DNA from: SIG437 sp045576235
Lineage (GTDB): Bacteria > Bacillota > Clostridia > UBA1381 > UBA9506
Direction of reading: 5' to 3'
Assembly (NCBI GenBank): GCA_045576235.1
Contig: JAZNGA010000054.1
Location: 1-64,000 of the forward strand
DNA: 64,000 bases
The translations under genes were made by a program, and so were the position numbers. The notes below the pieces were generated by a model. It saw nothing but the letters and a program-made list of their open reading frames with translations. It did not search any database and was not told the DNA's origin. This document shows, in pieces, positions 52,474-59,943 of this stretch. Within the stretch, counting starts at the first letter, position 1; each line of letters begins with the position of its first letter.

Positions 52474-52623
52474 ATGTATAGAGAATTGAGCTGGAGCATG
52501 TTTGAAAAAACAGGCTCAATAGAACAATATTTGTTATATAAAGAATTAGAGCAAACGGATAAAAGTGATGAGTATGGAATATATCAAAACAATGGGAGTT
52601 GTCTTGAAAAGGAAAATCATTAA
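52474..52623 (+). CDS. yqzL: YqzL-family small protein
   Basis: A 49-residue protein beginning MYRELSWSMFEKTGSIEQYL, which matches the short YqzL family of Firmicutes. In Bacillus yqzL lies between era and recO, exactly as here. GGAGG lies seven bases before the ATG. Its last 16-20 codons overlap the start of recO in another frame, so recO translation is probably coupled to it. Function is unknown. Confidence 0.8.
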   Translation: MYRELSWSMFEKTGSIEQYLLYKELEQTDKSDEYGIYQNNGSCLEKENH

Positions 52624-53308
52624 AGAGGGAGATGCTGTAATCTCTGTTTTAACCCCTGATATGGGAGTTATCACTGCTTTTGTAAAAGGTGCAAAAAATT
52701 ATAAAAACAGAAACTCTGTGGGCTCTGCTCCTTTTTGCTACAGCGAATTTGTGCTGAGCCCGGGGAGAGAGATGTATCGAGTGAATTCGTGTCTTCTTTC
52801 TGAAAGCTTTTATAATCTCAGCACAAACATTGAGCGCATAGCCTATGCGACATACATTGCAGACCTCGTGGATTTCACCGTCAAGGAAAATGTGGGTGAT
52901 GAAAGAATTCTCCCGTTCGTCTTAAACACCTTTTTCCTTTTGGCTAACTCGGATAAAAGCCTAAGACTTATCAAATGCGTTTTCGAACTTAAGCTGATGA
53001 GCTTTTTAGGACTTGCACCTGAGCTTGGCGCGTGCGTTAAATGCGGGAAAAGCGAAATAGCTCACATATGCGCCGGCATCGGCGGCGCCCTTTGCGAAGC
53101 TTGCGGAAAAGACGAGCTGAAAATTTCTAAAACACTTTTAAGCGCGATGCGCTATGTCTTGGAAGCTGACGACAACAAAGCCTATTCCTTCAGCATACCA
53201 ACTGAAATAATAAATGAATTTGAAAACCACAATTCTCTTCTTATAAAAGAGCACATTGCGAGGGATTTCTATTCTCTTACATACTTGAATAAAATTATTG
53301 GAAAGTGA
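52565..53308 (+). CDS. recO: DNA repair protein RecO
   Basis: A 247-residue mediator that works with RecF and RecR to load RecA. The N-terminal OB fold reads TMGVVLKRKIIKEGDAVISV, and the C-terminal zinc motif is CVKCGKS with CEAC. The start is uncertain: GTG 52565, ATG 52568 and ATG 52574 are close together, and none has a good ribosome site, which fits coupling to yqzL. Confidence 0.92.
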   Translation: MMSMEYIKTMGVVLKRKIIKEGDAVISVLTPDMGVITAFVKGAKNYKNRNSVGSAPFCYSEFVLSPGREMYRVNSCLLSESFYNLSTNIERIAYATYIADLVDFTVKENVGDERILPFVLNTFFLLANSDKSLRLIKCVFELKLMSFLGLAPELGACVKCGKSEIAHICAGIGGALCEACGKDELKISKTLLSAMRYVLEADDNKAYSFSIPTEIINEFENHNSLLIKEHIARDFYSLTYLNKIIGK

Positions 53309-53314
53309 GAAACT

Positions 53315-55147
53315 ATGAATCTTGATAAAATATTAATGAACATCCAGAAGCCTACGCGCTACATAGGCACGGAATATGGTAGCATACATAAAAATTTATC
53401 TGACATTTTCATCAGATTTGCTTTTTGTTTTCCCGATGTTTATGAAGTCGGAATGTCGCACCTCGGCATGAAGATTTTATATCATCTTTTAAACGAGCAA
53501 TCTGATGTTTTTTGTGAGCGCGTTTTTGCACCGTGGGAAGACATGGAAGAAGAGATGCGAAAAAGCGGAGCAAAGCTATTTTCACTTGAAACAAGGTCGG
53601 AAATTTGCGATTTTGATTTCGTAGGCTTCACTCTCCAATATGAAATGAGCTATTCAAACATTATAAATATGCTTGATTTAGCAGGAATTCCGCTCCAGTC
53701 AAAGAATCGAGGCGAAGAATTTCCGCTTGTCTGTGCAGGTGGCCCTTGCGCTTATAATCCCGAGCCTCTTGCCGATTTTGTTGACTTTTTTATGATGGGT
53801 GAAGGCGAAGCTGTTATAGTCGAGATAATGGATTTATATCGCGAGCACAAAAAAAGCGGAGGAACAAAGAAAGAATTTCTTAAAAAGCTTTTATCAGTCG
53901 AGGGCGTTTATGTTCCGTGCTTTTATGATGTTTCATATAACGACGACGGAACAATAGCTTCATTTGAGCCAAACGTTCCCGAGGCACCACGAAAGATTAA
54001 AAAACGAATTATGGCAGACCTTGACAAAACTTATTTCCCCGAAACAATAATTGTTCCGTTTATGGAAACAGTTCACGACAGAATAACGCTTGAGCTTTTC
54101 AGGGGCTGCATAAGGGGATGTCGTTTCTGTCAGGCGGGCATGATCTACAGGCCCGTCAGAGAACGAAGTCCGAAGCGCCTGATTGAGCTTGCTAAGCAAT
54201 TAATAGAAAACACAGGCTATGAAGAAATGTCTATGTCAAGCCTTTCAACAAGCGACTACACTCAGCTTGGCGAGCTAACAGAAGGACTTTTAGCTCTCAC
54301 CGAGCCTAAAAAAATAAATTTAAGCCTTCCTTCACTTCGAATAGACAGCTTTTCTCTTGATTTGATGAGAAAAGTGCAAAAAGTCAGAAAGAGCGGCTTA
54401 ACCTTTGCTCCCGAAGCCGGCACACAGCGAATGAGAGATGTGATAAATAAGGGTGTAACGGAAGAAGACCTTATGCGTTCGTGTGAGCTTGCTTTTAAAG
54501 GCGGATATGGTGGCTGCAAGCTATATTTTATGATTGGACTTCCAACAGAGACAGACGAAGACATCTACGGAATTGCGGACCTTGCTAAAAAGGTTGTCTC
54601 CGTTTATTTTGATGTGCCAAAGGAAATCAGAAACAAAAACTTTAAGCTGACAGTCTCGGCTTCATCATTTGTTCCCAAGGCCTTCACTCCGTTCCAGTGG
54701 GAAGCTCAGAACACAATGGATGAGCTGATAGCAAAACAAAATCTTTTAAAAGAAACCATAACAGACAAAAAGATTTCATTTAACTGGCACGATTCTTCTC
54801 TTTCAGTTTTAGAAGGCGTTTTTGCGCGCGGTGACAGAAAGCTTTCTATGGTCTTGAAGCGTGCACAGGAGCTGGGAGCAAAATTTGATTCGTGGCACGA
54901 ATTCTATAAGCCTGAAATCTGGCAGCAGGCTTTTGATGACTGCGGCATTAACCCCGACTTCTATAATCACAGAAAAAGAGAATATGATGAAATTCTTCCC
55001 TGGGACCATGTTGATGTTGGTGTTTCAAAGGAGTTCTTAATTCGCGAAAGCGAAAGAGCAAAACAGGGCATTGTCACAGAGAATTGCCGCGTCAAATGCG
55101 CAGGCTGCGGAATAACAAAAAGCTTTGGGGGTGATTTCTGTGGTTAA
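53315..55147 (+). CDS. TIGR03960-type B12-binding radical SAM protein
   Basis: A 610-residue radical SAM protein. An N-terminal cobalamin-binding-like domain is followed by the radical SAM core, with the 4Fe-4S motif CIRGCRFCQAG (CxxxCxxC) near residue 265. The C-terminus has a cysteine cluster (CRVKCAGCG). Together with the next gene it forms a conserved pair of unknown function. In many Firmicutes RNase G follows them; here it does not. It starts six bases after recO. Confidence 0.93.
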   Translation: MNLDKILMNIQKPTRYIGTEYGSIHKNLSDIFIRFAFCFPDVYEVGMSHLGMKILYHLLNEQSDVFCERVFAPWEDMEEEMRKSGAKLFSLETRSEICDFDFVGFTLQYEMSYSNIINMLDLAGIPLQSKNRGEEFPLVCAGGPCAYNPEPLADFVDFFMMGEGEAVIVEIMDLYREHKKSGGTKKEFLKKLLSVEGVYVPCFYDVSYNDDGTIASFEPNVPEAPRKIKKRIMADLDKTYFPETIIVPFMETVHDRITLELFRGCIRGCRFCQAGMIYRPVRERSPKRLIELAKQLIENTGYEEMSMSSLSTSDYTQLGELTEGLLALTEPKKINLSLPSLRIDSFSLDLMRKVQKVRKSGLTFAPEAGTQRMRDVINKGVTEEDLMRSCELAFKGGYGGCKLYFMIGLPTETDEDIYGIADLAKKVVSVYFDVPKEIRNKNFKLTVSASSFVPKAFTPFQWEAQNTMDELIAKQNLLKETITDKKISFNWHDSSLSVLEGVFARGDRKLSMVLKRAQELGAKFDSWHEFYKPEIWQQAFDDCGINPDFYNHRKREYDEILPWDHVDVGVSKEFLIRESERAKQGIVTENCRVKCAGCGITKSFGGDFCG

Positions 55148-55802
55148 ATATAGATTAAAATTCAGAAAATTTGGTGAAACACGCTTCGTTTCCCATCTTG
55201 ATTTGGTGCGCCTTTTTACACGACTTCACACAAGAGCAGGAATTCCCCTTTCATATTCAGAAGGGTTTAATCCGCATCCTAAAATGGCAATAGCTCTTCC
55301 TCTTTCGGTCGGATGCGGAGGTGAGGGTGAATATGTTGATGTTACATATGACAAGGATTTGCCAGAAGACTTGATATTAGATACGCTTAACAAAAAAGCG
55401 CCGATAGGCATTGAAATTGTTAAAGTTGAGCGTCTTTTTGAAGGTGCAAAAAAGTTTTCCTCAATCACGGCGGCAGAATACACTATAAAGATTGAAGGAA
55501 CCGGACTTAATAAAGAAAATCTTGCCGAGTTTTTCTCCCGCGATTCCATTGAAATTGAAAAAAAGACAAAACGCTCTTTAGCTGTTAAGAACATTAAAGA
55601 AAACATTTTCCATCTTGAAATGGTAGCTTCCTTCCCGGGCGGCGCAATAATTAAGGCAATAATTTCTGCAGGAAACGAGGCCACGCTTCGTCCTGACCTT
55701 TTGCTTTCAGCTATGGAAATGTATATTGATGGGTTTAAAGCAGACTATGTTGAAATCACAAGAACTGCAATTTTAGATGACAAATTTTTGCCGCTTCTTT
55801 AG
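55140..55802 (+). CDS. DUF2344 radical-SAM-associated protein
   Basis: A 220-residue DUF2344 (TIGR03936) protein, the constant partner of the radical SAM protein upstream. The family start YRLKFRKFGETRFVSHLDLV and SYSEGFNPHPKMAIALPLSVG are conserved. The GTG at 55140 is preferred, with GGGGGTG upstream, and overlaps the previous stop by eight bases. Function is unknown; an RNA or ribosome link is suspected from its usual neighbours. Confidence 0.92.
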   Translation: MVKYRLKFRKFGETRFVSHLDLVRLFTRLHTRAGIPLSYSEGFNPHPKMAIALPLSVGCGGEGEYVDVTYDKDLPEDLILDTLNKKAPIGIEIVKVERLFEGAKKFSSITAAEYTIKIEGTGLNKENLAEFFSRDSIEIEKKTKRSLAVKNIKENIFHLEMVASFPGGAIIKAIISAGNEATLRPDLLLSAMEMYIDGFKADYVEITRTAILDDKFLPLL

Positions 55803-55847
55803 ATAATAAAATTTTTATGTTTTTAAACAAGCAAAAAGGAGAACAAT

Positions 55848-56137
55848 ATGAAAATTATTGATGGGCACATTCATCCTTTTTTGCGCGAGAGTCAGAACAT
55901 TAAAAAATATGACAACGCCTACACAGACATATCAGGAGGGGGACCCAGAGAAATGCCGCCGTCGGCGAAATGATAAGAAGGCTCGGAAAAGAGCGCGTCT
56001 TGTTCGGAACAAACTACCCCGTCTGCAACCCCGCATCTTTTCTCCACGCTGTCTTATATGAAAAACTGACCGACGACGAGCTTTAACATCTTTTCTGTAA
56101 AAATGCAGAAAGAGTCTATAAAATTAAAATTGAATGA
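55848..56137 (+). pseudogene. Decayed amidohydrolase (Amidohydro_2 type)
   Basis: A gene remnant with an intact ribosome site (AAAGGAG) and a normal amidohydrolase start, MKIIDGHIHPFLRES, with the HxH metal motif. After about 28 codons it shifts frame and stops at 55972. In another frame the C-terminal end of the same kind of protein appears: GKERVLFGTNYPVCNPASFL, then a stop at 56083-56085 inside LTDDEL*HLFCKNAERVYKI. The middle of the TIM barrel (roughly 150-200 residues) is missing. So a large deletion, a frameshift and a nonsense mutation are all present. Confidence 0.75.
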
Positions 56138-56180
56138 TATGAGATAATGAATCACATATCTAATTATAATTTTAAAAAAT

Positions 56181-56262
56181 AAAAAGAGGTTTTAAATTTA
56201 AGTGAATTAAATAAGGCATACTATGGCCTTAAAGCAATCACTTTTTAAAACCTCTTTTTTTA
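56181..56262. terminator. Long bidirectional hairpin
   Basis: Arms 56182-56205 and 56238-56258 form a 21-bp stem with one three-base bulge. Inside is a second short stem, TAAGGC/GCCTTA. An A tract on the left and T tract on the right make it a terminator on both strands. Its length suggests it could also be a small palindromic element. Confidence 0.7.
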
Positions 56263-56314
56263 TTTAATTTATTTATTTTCTTAAAGCACAAATAATAGTA
56301 TTATAAACACTTTA

Positions 56315-56347
56315 CAAAAAAACAGGTGTCTCAAAGAGACACCTGTT
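56315..56347 (-). terminator. Terminator of the PTET-linker protein gene
   Basis: A perfect 12-bp stem AACAGGTGTCTC, loop AAA, followed on the minus strand by seven T. It is 18 bases after the stop codon. Confidence 0.9.
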
Positions 56348-56365
56348 ATAGTTTGCTATAAAATT

Positions 56366-57913
56366 TTATTTTGCAAAATCTTCAGGAGCAACAATGTTGA
56401 ACTTATAAACCTTAGACGCATCCCCTTCACCTGAAACTCTAATAAAGATTGCGTCGCCAACTGAAACTTCACTTGCAGCAACACCTGCAGCTAAAGTTGA
56501 AGAATTAGAAAGGTTAATCACTCCCTCTTTACCAAACCATGATAATTCAGATGATTCAAACTCATCAGCAGAAATAGAAGCGTCACCTATTTTATATTCG
56601 AAGTTAACACCACCCTTGTAAGTCTTCATTCTTGCAGCAATAACATACTTAGCAAAACCACGAACTGCTACCATATCATATTCATAGCAATCAGGTGTAA
56701 TGCCGTTATAAATGAGACCACTTACAAAGATATCAGCTAAATCTTCAAGTGGGTTAGTAATTGTTAATGTGTAATAAGCCGGTGTTCCATCCTGAGCAAC
56801 AACCTTGAATGCAACATAAACTGTTTCACCATTTTGAATATCTGCTGCAGGTATCTGCTGATACCATGTGCTACCTTCATAATTTGCAGTTTTAACTGTC
56901 TCTTCTTCTATGTTATCAACAATTGCACTATAAACCGTTGCTGAAGAAACAGCCTGTTTAGCACCTACAACATATCTTGCAAAACCGTCAATTGCATTAG
57001 CTGTGAATGCATTTCCATCTCTGACAGGCTCTGTGATACCACTAATGAACAATGAACCACTTGCTTTGAGATTTGCGTTGCTTGAGAGAACAACCTCAGG
57101 AGTCTCTGTTGGAGTCTCTGTTGGAGTTTCTGTCGGAGTCTCTGTTGGGTCTTCTGGCTCAACAGAAGCTGCTGCTAAACCAAGTTTAATTTCAACATCC
57201 ACAAGAGCCACAAGATCACTTTTTCCAGTATTATATCCAGTGTTTGTAAAGTAGTTATTGTCTTTATCAACAATTGTAATAGCTGAAATATTCTCAGCCG
57301 TATAACCTAAGCAAACATCCTCATCATCCGAGAAAGCAAAGTCACCTTCTACAAGATCTCCAAAGCTATATCCTTCGTTGTAGGCAAAAACCAACTGATA
57401 AAGAGGAGTGTAACCTGTAGTTGTTTGATCTAAACCAGCCACTTTATCCCACATGCTTAAGAGGAACATAACTCCGTCTTCAGAATTAATTTTCACATCT
57501 TTCACATCTGCATCAGCAAATGCATAGTTTTGAGTCAAAGGGGAAATAAGGGCATCTACACCAGTAGCAGGAGTAGTAGTATAGCTACCGCCTTCTCCAT
57601 ATGTTACCGCCTGCGGAGTCACTTTCTCTGCTGGATAATTCAATACAGAAGCAATCATCGCCATATTAGTCACATCATTGAGCGCGATGTTAACTACAAA
57701 ATATTTTTCTTTATCAAAATGTACTAGCGCTCCAGCATTCTCATAGAAGACGCTCTCTGGGAAAGCATCTCCATACTTTTCATTTGCACCATCAAAGGTA
57801 GGTCCACCAAAAACTAAAACATCCGGTGTTGAGTCTGCGGTTGCAACTGTGAATGTCATGAATGAGCTGACAATCATAATCACAGCCAAAAGAATAGAAA
57901 TTCTTTTTTTCAT
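56366..57913 (-). CDS. Secreted protein with PTET linker
   Basis: A 515-residue secreted protein I do not recognise as a whole. The signal peptide spans about 1-26 (ending VATAD). Residues about 30-250 look like a beta-rich, cohesin- or carbohydrate-binding-like domain (VNIALNDVTNMAMIASVLNY). A threonine/proline linker of four PTET repeats follows. The C-terminal 230 residues hold two related beta domains, each with a GFARYV- or GFAKYV-type segment and a YYTLTITN- or YKFNIVA-type end. No anchor is seen. ATG 57913 has AAAGGAG upstream. A cell-surface binding or scaffold role is plausible. Confidence 0.75.
   Translation of the reverse strand: MKKRISILLAVIMIVSSFMTFTVATADSTPDVLVFGGPTFDGANEKYGDAFPESVFYENAGALVHFDKEKYFVVNIALNDVTNMAMIASVLNYPAEKVTPQAVTYGEGGSYTTTPATGVDALISPLTQNYAFADADVKDVKINSEDGVMFLLSMWDKVAGLDQTTTGYTPLYQLVFAYNEGYSFGDLVEGDFAFSDDEDVCLGYTAENISAITIVDKDNNYFTNTGYNTGKSDLVALVDVEIKLGLAAASVEPEDPTETPTETPTETPTETPEVVLSSNANLKASGSLFISGITEPVRDGNAFTANAIDGFARYVVGAKQAVSSATVYSAIVDNIEEETVKTANYEGSTWYQQIPAADIQNGETVYVAFKVVAQDGTPAYYTLTITNPLEDLADIFVSGLIYNGITPDCYEYDMVAVRGFAKYVIAARMKTYKGGVNFEYKIGDASISADEFESSELSWFGKEGVINLSNSSTLAAGVAASEVSVGDAIFIRVSGEGDASKVYKFNIVAPEDFAK
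57099..57146 (-). repeat. 12-bp tandem repeat coding the PTET linker
   Basis: Four tandem copies of GGAGTCTCTGTT (with small changes in the third copy) on the plus strand encode PTET repeats on the minus strand. The array could change length by slippage without a frameshift. Confidence 0.85.
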
Positions 57914-58077
57914 TTTTTTCTCTCCTTTTTTAATATAAATTTTTTGTTTTTTGCGGGTTTTACCGCATTTTATAACTTTTTCCATTTCCCCGTCTGTTTT
58001 CGTTTCTCATGCTGCGTTCTTTTCATGGTGCACAAAAAAGAAACAAGACAAAAAAATGTCCTTTTATTAATATCAAC

Positions 58078-58107
58078 ATTATATCACAAATGAAATGGAA
58101 AATACAA
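58078..58107 (-). promoter_or_regulatory. Promoter of the PTET-linker protein gene
   Basis: On the minus strand, TTGTAT (58102-58107), an 18-base spacer and TATAAT (58078-58083) with a TGA extension. It leaves a 5' leader of about 160 bases. Confidence 0.6.
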
Positions 58108-58191
58108 GGATGTTTTCAAAAAAAAGTTACCAAATGTTTATGCCAAAAACTTTTTTTTAAAGGTTTATTTTGTGCAAAATTACCAACAGTT

Positions 58192-59148
58192 TTATTTCTT
58201 CTGTTTCCAGAGCATTGCCGCGCCTATTATTCCCGCGTCATTACCAAGAGCTGCCGCCACGATTTCTGTTCTTTTGTTATCGGCACCATAACTCTCCCTT
58301 GCGGCGCTCTCTCTGATTGGAGATAGTAGTGTCTCTCCCTGCGCGGCTATTCCGCCGCCTATCACGACGCTTTCAGGCTGAAACACATTTATGATGTCAA
58401 CAACACCAACAGAAAGATATTTAACATAATTTTCAACGACAGTCTTTGCCACCGCATCACCCTTTTCAGCCGCATCAAAAGCTGTTTTGCCGTTAATCTT
58501 CTCTAAATCTCCATCTGCCAAAGCATTAATTAAGCTTTCAGGATTTGCTTTCGCCGATTCTTTCGTCTGCCTGATGAGCGCAGAGCCCGAGGCATACATC
58601 TCCCAGCAGCCTTTTCTTCCGCATCCGCACGGAATTCCATCTAAAACAAGCACTCTGTGTCCGAGCTCGCCACCTGCGTTGTTAAAGCCCGCATAAACCT
58701 TTCCGTCAATTATGATTCCTCCGCCAACGCCCGTTCCGAGAGTCACCAAAACGACATCCTTTTTCCCTTTTGCAGCACCTGCCATAATTTCTCCAAACGC
58801 CGCAGCATTTGCATCATTTTCAAGATAAATCTCACTTTCGGGAAAATATTTTTTTAACTCGCTTGCGACATCAAAGTTTCTGAACGAAGGGAAGGCGCTT
58901 GCATAAATTATTTCGCCTTTTTCTTTATCTATTCTTCCCGGTGAGCCTATTCCGATTTTTTTAATTTCGGAAATTTCGAGGCCTTCTTCATTAGCTATCT
59001 TCTTACAAAGCTCTGCCATATCCTTTATAATTTCAAAATAATGCCTTGTTCTCCCCGTCGGAACGGAACCCTTTCTCACGATTTTGCAAGCATCATCCAC
59101 AAGACCGACTGCTATGTTTGTTCCGCCCAAATCGATTCCTAAATACAT
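58192..59148 (-). CDS. glcK: ROK-family glucokinase
   Basis: A 318-residue ATP-dependent sugar kinase. It has the ATP motif GIDLGGTNIAVGL, the catalytic Asp in ENDANAAAFGE and the ROK zinc motif CGCGRKGCWEMY. The kinase residues are intact, in contrast to the ROK repressor near 34 kb. Glucose is the likely substrate, but other hexoses are possible. AAGGAG precedes the ATG. It follows rlmB by 28 bases. Confidence 0.92.
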   Translation of the reverse strand: MYLGIDLGGTNIAVGLVDDACKIVRKGSVPTGRTRHYFEIIKDMAELCKKIANEEGLEISEIKKIGIGSPGRIDKEKGEIIYASAFPSFRNFDVASELKKYFPESEIYLENDANAAAFGEIMAGAAKGKKDVVLVTLGTGVGGGIIIDGKVYAGFNNAGGELGHRVLVLDGIPCGCGRKGCWEMYASGSALIRQTKESAKANPESLINALADGDLEKINGKTAFDAAEKGDAVAKTVVENYVKYLSVGVVDIINVFQPESVVIGGGIAAQGETLLSPIRESAARESYGADNKRTEIVAAALGNDAGIIGAAMLWKQKK

Positions 59149-59176
59149 TTTTGTCTCCTTGGTTTTTACGCAAAAA

Positions 59177-59929
59177 TTATTTGCTCAGATTTCTTCTCAA
59201 AACTTCATACATTATTATGGAGGCGGCAACGGAAGCGTTAAGCGACTCTGTTTTGCCGACCATGGGGATTTTAACCAAAAAGTCACACTTTTCTTTTATG
59301 AGCTTTCCGATTCCCTTTCCCTCCGAGCCAACAACCAAGGCAAGAGCTCCTGAAAGGTCTGCTTCAAAAATGCTCTCTTTTCCTTCCATATCTGCACCAA
59401 AAACCCATATTCCCTCTTTTTTGAGCAAATCAATCGTTTTTGGAAGGCTTGCAACCTTTGCAATCTTCGTGTGATAAACAGCGCCTGCCGAGGTTTTGGC
59501 AACGACGCTGTTCACCCCTGCGCTTCTGTGCTTTGAAATGATGACTCCGTCGGCGCCCGATGCATTTGCCGTTCTAATTATCGCTCCTAAATTATGAGGG
59601 TCAGTTATTTCATCTGCAATTATTATGAAAGGTGCTTTCCCTTTTTCTCTGCTTTCTGCAAGAATTTCCTCGACCGTTGAATATTCAGCATCGGAAGCTA
59701 TTGCTATGACTCCCTGCGACCTTCCCGATTCAGACATCCCATCAATCTTCTTTGCGCTGACAAATGAAAAAGGCACTCCATTTTTCCTTGCCAAATCAAA
59801 AATTTTCCCAAGCGCATTTTTGTTTGCTGTCTCGCTTATGAAGATTTTATCTATTGAAACTCCCGACAAAAGCGCCTCTTCGACGGGATTTCTTCCCTCT
59901 ATTATGTTCTCATTTGTTTTGTTTTCCAT
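59177..59929 (-). CDS. rlmB: 23S rRNA 2'-O-ribose methyltransferase (TrmH/RlmB type)
   Basis: A 250-residue SPOUT methyltransferase. An N-terminal substrate-binding domain (IIEGRNPVEEALLSG) precedes the knotted SPOUT domain with DEITDPHNLGAIIRTANASG, VVGSEGKGIG and the C-terminal SLNASVAASIIMYE. It methylates G2251-like positions of 23S rRNA. The ATG at 59929 has GGAGG upstream, 15 bases after the mannosyltransferase stop. Confidence 0.92.
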   Translation of the reverse strand: MENKTNENIIEGRNPVEEALLSGVSIDKIFISETANKNALGKIFDLARKNGVPFSFVSAKKIDGMSESGRSQGVIAIASDAEYSTVEEILAESREKGKAPFIIIADEITDPHNLGAIIRTANASGADGVIISKHRSAGVNSVVAKTSAGAVYHTKIAKVASLPKTIDLLKKEGIWVFGADMEGKESIFEADLSGALALVVGSEGKGIGKLIKEKCDFLVKIPMVGKTESLNASVAASIIMYEVLRRNLSK

Positions 59930-59943
59930 TTTTTCCTCCACAA

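Noticed and set aside
57099..57146. Short tandem repeats as a CRISPR or minisatellite
   Set aside because: The 12-base units are in frame in a coding region and encode a PTET linker. There are no spacers.
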